Positions 17,177-25,341 of a stretch of DNA of 64,000 bases are shown here, one piece after another. The position numbers were made by a program, and so were the translations under genes. The stretch's first letter is position 1. Each line of letters opens with the position of its first letter. The DNA lies in assembly GCA_036337295.1 (NCBI GenBank), contig JAYZEN010000001.1:186001-250000 (forward strand), written 5' to 3'. The notes below the pieces were generated by a model. It searched no databases. It saw only the letters and a list, made by a program, of their open reading frames with translations, and was not told where the DNA came from. Source of the DNA: Ketobacter sp036337295 (GTDB lineage Bacteria > Pseudomonadota > Gammaproteobacteria > Pseudomonadales > Ketobacteraceae).

Positions 17177-18310
17177 ATGCAGTTGAAAAGCAGAAAAGCC
17201 GTCCTATTGCTAATTGCAATAGGTTTTTTGTTTATAACCGGTGAAATAGTAAGCCGCCAGTACGAGAATTTTTATCGGGGCAAGATGTTGCACGCCAAAA
17301 TTGAGAACCCCCATGGGACTGGGTCACACCGGCTCATGTCAAACAAGATCTTTCATTTGAATGTTTCCGGCAATCCTATCGAAATCAACCTGAATTCAGA
17401 TGGGATGAATTGGCATGAGGTCGACCCAACCAAGGTGCGAAAGCGCATCGCCATTGTGGGTGACTCCTTTACCCTGGGATGCTGGTCATCGACCTATAAA
17501 AGCAGCTTTGCCGGGGTGTTTGAATCCCTGCTTGACCCAACCGAAGTTGAAGTGATGAATTTTGGTGTGGGTGGATATGGTTTTGATGATATCGAACTGC
17601 AGATCGTGGAAGATGTGCTTGCTTATGATCCGGATGTGGTGATCCTGGCCTCCTACGACGGCAATGATTTCAGGGATACTTATCTGGGTTTGCAAAAGTA
17701 CAAGATCGTGGACAATGATTTTGTTTGGAATGAGGAGGTGCTGAAAGAAAAGATCCCGGAACAGTATTTTCCTCAGAAGAAACACTCCATCGTTGAACGA
17801 TTTTCTCTGGTGAGGACGCTTGAAGATTTCTTCGACCCAATAAAGCAAGGTGAGTTTTTTGATGAGCTGACCATTGATTCGGATTTCCTGGCGGAAAACT
17901 TCTGGTCGCAGAAAGAGTACCCGGAACTGGCCATCAAGGCGCGGGACCTGTCCATTCAAACCCTCAACAGTATTTCAGACAAGCTGCAGCAGGCCGGCGT
18001 TCAATTTGCCATTGTTAGCCTGCCTTATAAGGAGCAGATCTATGTAAATGCTGTGGAAACCAGCGTTTATGATATTCATTATCCACAATGGTATGTTGAA
18101 GAGTTTGCCCAGCATCATGCCATCCCGTATTTGGACATGCTGCCTGCCCTGCGTGAGTATGTTCGTTCCCACGATGAACCGATCTTTCATAAATACAGCA
18201 ACGCCATCAATGATGCCGGGCACAAAGTCATTGGTGAGCAAATGGCGCTGTGGGCCAAAAGCCAAGTGATAAACCGGGAATCACCCAAGTCCACATGGGT
18301 GACCATGTAA
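17177..18310 (+). CDS. membrane-anchored SGNH/GDSL hydrolase
   Basis: This 377-residue protein has an N-terminal signal anchor (about residues 7–24, KAVLLLIAIGFLFITGEIV) and a periplasmic SGNH hydrolase domain. Block I is AIVGDSFTLG with the nucleophilic Ser, block II is NFGVGGYG, block III is YDGNDFRD and block V is NDAGHKVIG with the catalytic Asp and His. All four blocks are intact, so it should be an active esterase or acyl/acetyl hydrolase; substrate unknown. AGGAACAGG precedes the ATG. It stands alone between the Fic/helicase pair and the iron-uptake operon, with which it converges. Codon use is less GC-biased than in the housekeeping genes. Confidence 0.8.
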   Translation: MQLKSRKAVLLLIAIGFLFITGEIVSRQYENFYRGKMLHAKIENPHGTGSHRLMSNKIFHLNVSGNPIEINLNSDGMNWHEVDPTKVRKRIAIVGDSFTLGCWSSTYKSSFAGVFESLLDPTEVEVMNFGVGGYGFDDIELQIVEDVLAYDPDVVILASYDGNDFRDTYLGLQKYKIVDNDFVWNEEVLKEKIPEQYFPQKKHSIVERFSLVRTLEDFFDPIKQGEFFDELTIDSDFLAENFWSQKEYPELAIKARDLSIQTLNSISDKLQQAGVQFAIVSLPYKEQIYVNAVETSVYDIHYPQWYVEEFAQHHAIPYLDMLPALREYVRSHDEPIFHKYSNAINDAGHKVIGEQMALWAKSQVINRESPKSTWVTM

Positions 18311-18342
18311 CACCCCACGACCCGGTGATTTGAAATTGGGCA

Positions 18343-18663
18343 TTACGGCCTGGCGTGCATAAACGGCGGGCACAGAATTTTGAGCCAGTGGGGGCGCCAT
18401 GTGAGAGTAGAAGATACCAGCACGGCGGATAGGGGCAGTAACATGATCCACACCAATGCGGCCATTGAGAGGTTGTCCGCCAGCACACAAAACAGGGCTG
18501 AGCATAACAACGCCCCCCAGCCGAATGTCCGCAGGCGCCTTTGATGCGGTGTTCCCTGCCCCGCAAAGACCTGTTTCCAATGGTTGTTCAGCGAGAGAGA
18601 AAGCCAAACCATGCCAAACACGGCGGCGCACAACGCCAGCGCGAGCCAGATCATCTTATCCAT
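18343..18663 (-). CDS. small membrane protein, DUF3325-like
   Basis: About 106 residues with three hydrophobic segments (IWLALALCAAVFGMVWLSLSL; TFGWGALLCSALFCVLA; AALVWIMLLPLSAVLVSS). It is the last gene of the receptor–DUF3649-like–PepSY–DUF3325-like operon, an arrangement seen at many proteobacterial siderophore-receptor loci. Its biochemical role is unknown; an accessory role in ferric-siderophore reduction or transport at the inner membrane is inferred from context. Start could be 18663 or 18675; the former is favoured by the purine-rich GGATGG just upstream. Confidence 0.65.
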   Translation of the reverse strand: MDKMIWLALALCAAVFGMVWLSLSLNNHWKQVFAGQGTPHQRRLRTFGWGALLCSALFCVLADNLSMAALVWIMLLPLSAVLVSSTLTWRPHWLKILCPPFMHARP

Positions 18664-18681
18664 AATCAGCACCATCCATAG

Positions 18682-20376
18682 TCAGCCCCTTCCATAGTCA
18701 ACACCTTCCAGAGTAGGCTTTACTCGAAGCTCGCTCTGATCCGCCAGGCTTAGTTTTCGGGCGGCCCACAGTGATACGGCGGCACACCCAAGCAGACACA
18801 GGTCGAGCCCGGCCACCGGCCAGAAGGGTTCAACAAACAGGGTCTGGATCAGGTGGTCGCCCGTGGTCCACCCGTTCAGTACCGGCGCAGCAACGGCAAG
18901 AGCCGCCAGCACCAGGCACTGTTCTTTCCAAGCCGGATTGATCCGTGCGTTTGCCACCGGGCCGCTGCGCAGAGCGGCATGCACCAGCGCCAAACCCCAG
19001 GCTCCCCAGAACACGCGCACCTCCCACTGGCCTTTGTCGGCAATATCCACCGGCAGCAGGCGATTGGCCACCAACATGGCAACAGCGGCAATGACCATGC
19101 CGGTGACGGCGGTGACGGCCAAAGCGTCCACCACCCGACAGCCGTAATTGTTGTATTCGGCGTGACGGCGCTTGCGTTTTTCTACAAAGAAGATAAAGCC
19201 GGTGGCGATACAGACGCAACCGAGCAATCCGCCCAACACGTACAACCATCGCAACGGCCAATGCTCAAAGTGCTGTAAATGCAGGCTCATCAGATAGCTG
19301 CTGATGTTGCCCACGGTACTGGCTGGTGGATCTTCCAGTATCACCGCGCCGGTACTGCCGTTAAAATGAATGCCGGTGCCTTCGTAAATCACCCGATCGC
19401 TCCCAGCGCGATAGATGCTCACGTAGCTATTGCGATCACCCAAGTGCTCAACCCGCAGGTAGCCTACCTCACCGGCCATATCCCGCGCGGCCCAAATGCG
19501 CTTTGCTTCTTCCATCATGGCGTCAACCGATGCCAGTGGAGCGGCGATGCCTGCCGGCTTCAACGGCAGGCCGGTGCGCTGTGATTCGATGGCTTCATGG
19601 TGATCATGCAATTTTGTAAGGTAGAACCCTGACACCGGATAGAAGATAGAGGCGGCAAAGATCAACACGCCGGTGAAGGCAAAGAAGAAATGAAACGGCA
19701 ACGCAATCACCCCGGTCATATTGTGCAGATCCAGGGTGCTGCGCTGGGTTTTCTTGGCAGGGCGGAACGTGAAGAACTCGCGGAATATTTTGCGATGCAT
19801 GATCACCCCGGTGACCAAAGCCACCATCATGATGAATCCGGCCAAGCCCACCAGGAAATAGCCAACCAGGCCCCAATGCAGGTTCAGGTTATAATGCAAC
19901 GGGTAAAACCACTCGCTGCCGATGCGCAGGGAACCTTCCGCCAGTAATTTTCCGCTACGCGGGTCCAGCGTGCCCCAGCCATGCACATGCTCATGCTCAT
20001 CTGATCCATTCAGCGGTTCGTTGGGGATGCCAAACTCTGCGCCAACACGCAACACTGGGTCCCGGTGGGTGGTGAAGGCATACAGGGTTTGCATGGGCAT
20101 TGCCTCGGGTGCCGGCAGTGCACCCTTGACCCGGTTTGCCGTAGCAGCCATGTCGCTGGGATGCGGCAGCATGTCTTCAAACATGAACCGCATCATATTG
20201 TCATAGGACGGCATGGGCTGCGGTGCAAAGCGGGTATCAGGAATGGCCCAACGATCAATTTCACGATCGAACACCGCCAGCGATCCAAAGAAGAAGCAGG
20301 CCATCAGGACGTAACCCAACACCAATCCGAACCAGGTGTGAATCCAGGTCATGGTGAGTCGAAAATTAGCAAGCAT
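18682..20376 (-). CDS. PepSY-associated transmembrane protein (putative ferric-siderophore reductase)
   Basis: This 564-residue inner-membrane protein starts RLTMTWIHTWFGLVLGYVLM, the conserved first helix of PepSY_TM proteins (PiuB/FegB-like). At least five spans with several membrane histidines are visible, and two periplasmic PepSY-like stretches contain AHPSD and HVHGWGTLDP elements. Such proteins are thought to move electrons across the membrane to reduce iron in siderophores. GGAGAGGAG precedes the ATG. It lies in the Fur-controlled receptor operon, 16 nt from the small gene upstream. The function is inferred from family and neighbours. Confidence 0.85.
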   Translation of the reverse strand: MLANFRLTMTWIHTWFGLVLGYVLMACFFFGSLAVFDREIDRWAIPDTRFAPQPMPSYDNMMRFMFEDMLPHPSDMAATANRVKGALPAPEAMPMQTLYAFTTHRDPVLRVGAEFGIPNEPLNGSDEHEHVHGWGTLDPRSGKLLAEGSLRIGSEWFYPLHYNLNLHWGLVGYFLVGLAGFIMMVALVTGVIMHRKIFREFFTFRPAKKTQRSTLDLHNMTGVIALPFHFFFAFTGVLIFAASIFYPVSGFYLTKLHDHHEAIESQRTGLPLKPAGIAAPLASVDAMMEEAKRIWAARDMAGEVGYLRVEHLGDRNSYVSIYRAGSDRVIYEGTGIHFNGSTGAVILEDPPASTVGNISSYLMSLHLQHFEHWPLRWLYVLGGLLGCVCIATGFIFFVEKRKRRHAEYNNYGCRVVDALAVTAVTGMVIAAVAMLVANRLLPVDIADKGQWEVRVFWGAWGLALVHAALRSGPVANARINPAWKEQCLVLAALAVAAPVLNGWTTGDHLIQTLFVEPFWPVAGLDLCLLGCAAVSLWAARKLSLADQSELRVKPTLEGVDYGRG

Positions 20377-20391
20377 GCGTTTCTCCTCTCC

Positions 20392-20751
20392 TTAGCCTAA
20401 CTGGAGATTCTCAAGGGCCCGTGCCACCCAGGCCAGAATGATGGAACCCACCACAATCAGGATACAGACCCGCGCCAGGCTGCGATCAGCAAACGCCCAC
20501 AGGAACATGCCCAGGTACACCAACGGAGCAAGCATCATCATGGTTTTTTCCGCATCGTGGAAATCCACTCCCGCCAAACAGAGTGCAGCGAGCCCTGCTG
20601 CGGCGAAAAACCAACTGAATACGTAGCAACCCAATACCGCCAGCACCACCCGCAACAGCACTGCAGCGATGGCGCCGGCGGTGGAGCGGCCGGAGCGCTG
20701 CTCCGGCTTGCCAGACATAGACGACGGAATGGGCTTCGATACCGGGTTCAT
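20392..20751 (-). CDS. small membrane protein, DUF3649-like
   Basis: 119 residues: a polar, Ser/Pro-rich N-terminal 28 residues, then three hydrophobic helices (AIAAVLLRVVLAVLGCYVFSW; MMMLAPLVYLGMFLWAF; VCILIVVGSIILAWVA). Small three-helix proteins of this type sit between a TonB-dependent receptor and a PepSY protein in many iron-uptake operons. The spacing to both neighbours is short (13 and 15 nt), consistent with one transcript. The assignment to DUF3649 comes from position and topology and is not certain. Confidence 0.6.
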   Translation of the reverse strand: MNPVSKPIPSSMSGKPEQRSGRSTAGAIAAVLLRVVLAVLGCYVFSWFFAAAGLAALCLAGVDFHDAEKTMMMLAPLVYLGMFLWAFADRSLARVCILIVVGSIILAWVARALENLQLG

Positions 20752-20764
20752 GGTGCGGGCCGGA

Positions 20765-23002
20765 TCAATACTCGATGGCCAGTGACGCGGTCACGGTCAG
20801 CGGTTCACCGTAGTACAATGCACCCCCGGTTGCGCTCTGGTATCCGCCTTCGAAGTATTCCTTGTTGGTCAGGTTCTCGACATAGAGGCGTGTGGTCCAG
20901 GTGCCCCCGGCGGCAGGTTGAAACCTGTAGCTGGCGCCTGCATCTATCACTGCGTAGCCATCAATGGTGTAGCCTTCAACATTATCGCCATAGGTGTCGT
21001 CAACGAACAGGGCACTGACGTTGAAGGCCAATCCGGGAACACTCTGCAAGCGATACTCACCCCACAGATTAGCCTGATACTCCGCTACATTCGCCGGGGT
21101 TTTGCCGTCCAGGGTGGCATCACCTGTTTCCTCTTGCTCGGCATCGAGAATCATGGCGGCAACGCCCAGATCCATATCGCTGGTCACGGCATAGGTGGTC
21201 GAGAACTCAATCCCGGTATGCACCTGGCTACCATCCTGCACATAAGCCACATTGGGGATCAGGTACTCCAGATCCAACTCAATCTGAAACAGGGCAACTT
21301 CCGTATAGAGCCGGCCGCCCAGCGCGTTGTACTTGAGACCCAGCTCCAACTGCTGTGATTCGATTGGCGGTTGGTTCTCATTTGGATTGGAAAGCAGCGG
21401 ATCATTCGGTGCGGTGCCCCCTTGGGTCAGGCCGGTGGCATAGCTGATGTACGTGTTCAGGCCATCCATGGGCTCAAACATCAACGCGGCGGTTGGGGCA
21501 ACGGCCCGCTCGTCGTATTTCTCGCCAACGGTCAATCCATCCTGGCCAAAACTCTCACTGGTGATACGGATCAGACGCGCACCCACCAGCGCTTTCCAAC
21601 GCTCCGACAAAGTGAGCGTATCGGTAACGAATAATCCGTATTCCTCACCCACCCAACCCAGGTATTTGGGTGGAAAATTCGGCGTGATCTTACCGTAGTC
21701 GATCTCATCGTAAACACTGTTCGGACCCAGTGCCGACCAGTCGCTGCCGGTCATAAAGGATTTCGTCTCTACGTAACTGGCGCCGATAACGACATTGTGG
21801 CGAATACCGCCGGTGTCAAAGCGGCCTTCGGTGAATAGCTGATGATTGGTCACTTCCCAACTGTAGGGGCCGCGCAGGCCCTGGAAGCTGGTGAAGCTGC
21901 CGTCGTTATTGACCGGGTAGATCCAGGCACTGTCCACCACCCGCACGCTTTCATTGAAGGCACTGCTGTAGTGTAAAGACCAGTTGTCGTTGAGGCCCAT
22001 GTCGGCGCCGAAAGCCAGGGATTCCATGCTGATCCAGTTCTTGGCCCAGGATGGTAGATAGTTATCTTCCGGATCACCGAATACGGTGCCATCGGGCGCC
22101 ACTAACGCACCGGAGAATGCACCCCGTTCACTTTCGTTGTTGCTGATGGAAACCCACAGTGTCGCTGCGTTGTTCAGGCGCCAATCAAAGAAGCCGGAAT
22201 AGAATTTGCGATAGCCTTCAGAATCATCATAGAACGACTCGTATTGGTCACTGGCCAGCACCACTCGATACCCCACTGCATTATCCGGCCCAAGGCGGCC
22301 GCCGGTGTCGAGCTGGGTGTAGAGCATGGAATCCGAGTTCAGGTCAAACTGGATACTGGCCGTGGGGGATTCCGTCGGGCGCTTACGCACCATATTGATG
22401 GCTCCACCCGGCCCCATGGCGCCGAAACGCAGGGCCGCAGGGCCTTTCAGTACTTCGATGCGCTGGATGTCATCCAGTGCGGGCTCCACCATATGAACAT
22501 AGGGCATCCCATCGATGCGGTAGCTGTTGAAATTGTCCGCCGCAAAACCGCGGATGGTGAAGTCCTCACGGTTATAGAAGTTGGTGGAACCACCGCCCAG
22601 AGGCGCCACACTGGGATCATTGCGCAGCACTTCGGCAAGGGTGAAGGCCCGCTGATTCTCGATCAGCTTCTCGTCGTAGGTGCCGATACTGAAGGGGGCT
22701 TCCTGCTCGGTCAGGCCACCGTAAAAGTCTGCGGTGGACGTGCCTTGGGGATCGGGGTTCTCTGCTTCGGCGTTAACGTTCACCGTATCCAACACTGAAA
22801 CCTCTTCATCGCTTGTGGAGGCTGCGTTGTCTGTTTCCGCGTGAACCCATGCTGGAGCGGACAGGCTCAGGCCAACCGTAGCCGTCACCGATGCCCGTAA
22901 CAATGTCCGAGGCAATGCCCGAGACAATGTCCGAGGCAATGCTCTTGCCAAGGATGTGAGTTCCAGACGGCTAGGTGGTGGTGCGTCAACTGCGGTATAC
23001 AT
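20765..23002 (-). CDS. TonB-dependent siderophore receptor
   Basis: This 745-residue outer-membrane receptor has a cleavable signal peptide ending near AWVHA, a TonB box-like VSVLDTVNVNAE, a plug domain (FTLAEVLRNDPSVAP, NFYNREDFTIRGF, IEVLKGPAALRFG, GPGGAINMVRKRP) and a 22-strand barrel ending in the aromatic-containing ASLAIEY. It resembles FhuA/FpvA-type ferric-siderophore receptors; the ligand cannot be read from sequence. ATG 23002 follows GGAGG. It leads the operon with the DUF3649-like, PepSY and DUF3325-like genes and has a Fur box 58 bp upstream. The signal peptide contains an internal 24-bp duplication. Confidence 0.92.
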   Translation of the reverse strand: MYTAVDAPPPSRLELTSLARALPRTLSRALPRTLLRASVTATVGLSLSAPAWVHAETDNAASTSDEEVSVLDTVNVNAEAENPDPQGTSTADFYGGLTEQEAPFSIGTYDEKLIENQRAFTLAEVLRNDPSVAPLGGGSTNFYNREDFTIRGFAADNFNSYRIDGMPYVHMVEPALDDIQRIEVLKGPAALRFGAMGPGGAINMVRKRPTESPTASIQFDLNSDSMLYTQLDTGGRLGPDNAVGYRVVLASDQYESFYDDSEGYRKFYSGFFDWRLNNAATLWVSISNNESERGAFSGALVAPDGTVFGDPEDNYLPSWAKNWISMESLAFGADMGLNDNWSLHYSSAFNESVRVVDSAWIYPVNNDGSFTSFQGLRGPYSWEVTNHQLFTEGRFDTGGIRHNVVIGASYVETKSFMTGSDWSALGPNSVYDEIDYGKITPNFPPKYLGWVGEEYGLFVTDTLTLSERWKALVGARLIRITSESFGQDGLTVGEKYDERAVAPTAALMFEPMDGLNTYISYATGLTQGGTAPNDPLLSNPNENQPPIESQQLELGLKYNALGGRLYTEVALFQIELDLEYLIPNVAYVQDGSQVHTGIEFSTTYAVTSDMDLGVAAMILDAEQEETGDATLDGKTPANVAEYQANLWGEYRLQSVPGLAFNVSALFVDDTYGDNVEGYTIDGYAVIDAGASYRFQPAAGGTWTTRLYVENLTNKEYFEGGYQSATGGALYYGEPLTVTASLAIEY
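22900..22942 (-). repeat. 24-bp tandem duplication inside the receptor signal peptide
   Basis: ACAATGTCCGAGGCAATGC occurs at 22900–22918 and again at 22924–22942 (19 of 19 identical), a period of 24 bp, so the frame is kept. It gives the repeated peptide RALPRTL. It lengthens the N-terminal region of the signal peptide to an unusual size. Confidence 0.8.
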
Positions 23003-23059
23003 GGGGGGCCTCCGAGGTCGGTCAATGCAAGCGGTCAAAATATCATCGCACTGAATGCT

Positions 23060-23078
23060 AATGCTAATAATTTGCATT
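23060..23078 (-). promoter_or_regulatory. Fur box upstream of the TonB receptor
   Basis: AATGCTAATAATTTGCATT is a 19-bp near-palindrome (AATGC-AAT-A-ATT-GCATT) that fits the Fur consensus closely. Overlapping copies of the same half-site extend on both sides (GAATGCTAATGCTAATAATT and TTTGCATTTGC). It lies 58 bp before the receptor ATG, where Fur would block the promoter when iron is plentiful. Established knowledge: ferric-siderophore receptors are typically Fur-repressed. Confidence 0.8.
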
Positions 23079-23270
23079 TGCAACCACTGATGCTGTATGG
23101 CCTCTCTGTTTCACCATGCAGGCCCGGGCGAGAATGGGTCCCCCCTCAAGTCCTATTGTTCATTCCCCTTATTCATTCCCCTGCCTATGGCTAATCACGG
23201 CCATATCTTGTAGTCTGCACCGCCGCCACGCTGTCAGCCTGGCTTACATCTACAGGATTCGAATCGATAT

Positions 23271-24581
23271 ATGAGTTTTGCCTTACTGGGTTTGTCAGAC
23301 CCCATTTTAAAAGCGGTTGCCGAAGAGGGTTATACCGAGCCCTCCCCCATCCAGGCCCAGGCGATCCCGGCGGTACTGCAGGGGCGGGATGTGATGGCCG
23401 CGGCCCAGACCGGCACCGGCAAGACCGCAGGCTTTACCCTGCCGATCCTGGAACGGCTTATAAAAGGCAGCAGTGCCAAGGCCAATCAGGCCCGGGTGCT
23501 GGTGCTGACCCCCACCCGGGAACTGGCGGCCCAGGTGGGGGCCAGTGTGGAAACCTATGGCAAACACCTGCCACTGCGCTCCGCGGTGGTGTTCGGGGGG
23601 GTGAAGATCAACCCCCAGATGAAAAAGTTGCGTGGTGGAGTGGACGTGCTGGTGGCCACCCCCGGCCGCCTGTTGGACCTGTACCAGCAAAACGCCATTC
23701 GTTTCAATCAGCTGGAAGTATTGGTGCTGGATGAGGCGGACCGCATGCTGGACATGGGCTTCATCCACGACATCCGCAAGATCCTCAACCTGCTGCCGCG
23801 CCAGCGCCAGAACCTGATGTTCTCGGCCACCTTTTCCGACGAGATTCGCCAGTTGGCCAAGGGCATTGTGCAGGACCCGGTGGAGATTTCGGTGAGCCCG
23901 CCCAACGCCACCGCCAACACGGTGGAGCAGTGGGTGTATCCGGTGGACAAGAAACCGAAAGCGCGCCTGCTGTTGGAGTTGATCCGCCAACAGCAATGGG
24001 AACAGGTGCTGGTGTTCACCAAGACCAAGCGCGGCGCCAATCAGCTGGCGGCGTTTCTGGAGGCCGAAGGCGTCTCAGCGCTGCCCATTCACGGCAATAA
24101 AAGCCAGGGCGCCCGGACCAAGGCGTTGACCAATTTCAAAGAGGGCCGCATCCGGGTATTGGTGGCCACCGACATCGCCGCCCGCGGCCTGGACATCGAC
24201 CGCCTGCCCCAGGTGGTGAATTTTGAGTTGCCCAATGTGCCGGAGGACTATGTGCACCGCATTGGCCGCACCGGACGGGCCGGAGCGGTGGGCCATGCCA
24301 TTTCGTTAGTATGTGCCGATGAGGCGGACCTGTTGTTCGCCATTGAGCGCTTGATCAATCGGCACCTGGATCGCAAGCCCATGGCCGGATTCGAGCCAGT
24401 ACATCCCATCGGCGACTCCCCGCCCCTGCGCAGCGCGGGGCGCAGCAGAAATCCCAAGAAGCCGAAAAAGCCCAAGCAGCCTTCTGCACACTCCGGGCAA
24501 CCCAAAGCCGGTGCCAGTGCCAATAAACCTGGCAAGCCCCGCCGTCGACGCCGCCGTGCACCTTCCGGAAACGCAGCCTGA
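23271..24581 (+). CDS. rhlE: DEAD-box ATP-dependent RNA helicase, RhlE-type
   Basis: This 436-residue RNA helicase is involved in ribosome assembly or RNA turnover. All DEAD-box motifs are present: Q motif (PSPIQAQAIP), I (AAQTGTGKT), Ia (PTRELAAQV), II (DEAD), III (SAT), V (TDIAARGLD) and VI (HRIGRTGRAG). A basic low-complexity C-terminal tail of Lys/Pro/Arg follows residue about 380, as in RhlE. It is monocistronic, with a GC-rich hairpin at its end. The subfamily is assigned from the short core and tail; SrmB-like enzymes are the main alternative. Confidence 0.88.
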   Translation: MSFALLGLSDPILKAVAEEGYTEPSPIQAQAIPAVLQGRDVMAAAQTGTGKTAGFTLPILERLIKGSSAKANQARVLVLTPTRELAAQVGASVETYGKHLPLRSAVVFGGVKINPQMKKLRGGVDVLVATPGRLLDLYQQNAIRFNQLEVLVLDEADRMLDMGFIHDIRKILNLLPRQRQNLMFSATFSDEIRQLAKGIVQDPVEISVSPPNATANTVEQWVYPVDKKPKARLLLELIRQQQWEQVLVFTKTKRGANQLAAFLEAEGVSALPIHGNKSQGARTKALTNFKEGRIRVLVATDIAARGLDIDRLPQVVNFELPNVPEDYVHRIGRTGRAGAVGHAISLVCADEADLLFAIERLINRHLDRKPMAGFEPVHPIGDSPPLRSAGRSRNPKKPKKPKQPSAHSGQPKAGASANKPGKPRRRRRRAPSGNAA

Positions 24582-24599
24582 TCGGGCTGCGCGTTCCCT
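24572..24599 (+). terminator. probable terminator of rhlE
   Basis: CGCAGCC (24572–24578) and GGCTGCG (24585–24591) form a 7-bp GC stem with a 6-nt loop that contains the stop codon, followed by CGTTCCCTT. The downstream T-content is modest, so efficiency is uncertain. Confidence 0.45.
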
Positions 24600-24687
24600 T
24601 CATGTCATCATTTGAACATCCAAGCCCCCTATACTGCCGCGCACCTTTAACCTGAAACGAGCCTGGCGTGCGCTGATCGAGTAACGA

Positions 24688-25329
24688 ATGAAAACCACCG
24701 TCCTCTTACTCGATGATCAACCGATTTATTCCGAGGGGCTCTGCCGCCTGCTGGAATCCCACTTCGAGGACATCGATATCCTGATGGCATCAAGCCAACA
24801 GGAAGCGATCGCACTCTACAACGACCACCCGGTGATTGATTGGGTGTTTGCGGAATTATTCATGAACGGCGGCCAGTGTTTTGACCTGCTGAGTTTTCTG
24901 CGTACCTGCGCAACGCCTTCGCCGCTGGTAGTGCTGACCCGCAACGACGACGTGGATATGCTGGACCGTGCTCTCAAGCTGGGGGCCAACGGGTACCTGA
25001 GCAAGCAGGCCGCACCCAGTGACGTGCTGCATTGCATCCAACGGGTCATGCGGGGTTATGTGTATCTATCGCGGGATGCCGAAGTGGCCCTGATCGAGTT
25101 TCGCCGGGCCACCCTGGTGGAAATGGAACGGGCCCTGAAAAAAATCAGCCCCCGCAAGCAGGAAATTCTGATGTTGATGGCGGAAGGCTATTCCAACGAT
25201 GAAATCGCCCGCAGTTTAGGCGTGGCAGAAACCACCATCAAATCCCATGTATCAGCCCTGTTGCGGGTGCTGGGGGTGGAGAATCGCTCGCACTGCGTTG
25301 CCGAAGCGCGGCGATTGAAACTGGTCTGA
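24688..25329 (+). CDS. LuxR/NarL-family regulator with Asp-to-Glu receiver domain
   Basis: This 213-residue cytoplasmic regulator has an N-terminal receiver (about 4–120) and a C-terminal GerE/LuxR helix-turn-helix (about 148–205; SPRKQEILMLMAEGYSNDEIA, VAETTIKSHVSALL). The acidic pair D9/D10, the threonine in VVLTR and the lysine in LSKQAAP are present. The phospho-acceptor position in the DxxxxxD/E strand (DWVFAELFMNGG) is E56 instead of Asp, so normal phosphorylation is unlikely and the domain may be constitutively on or respond to another cue. No sensor kinase is nearby. It converges with the PpiC gene. Confidence 0.88.
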   Translation: MKTTVLLLDDQPIYSEGLCRLLESHFEDIDILMASSQQEAIALYNDHPVIDWVFAELFMNGGQCFDLLSFLRTCATPSPLVVLTRNDDVDMLDRALKLGANGYLSKQAAPSDVLHCIQRVMRGYVYLSRDAEVALIEFRRATLVEMERALKKISPRKQEILMLMAEGYSNDEIARSLGVAETTIKSHVSALLRVLGVENRSHCVAEARRLKLV

Positions 25330-25341
25330 TCGACTCTGTCA

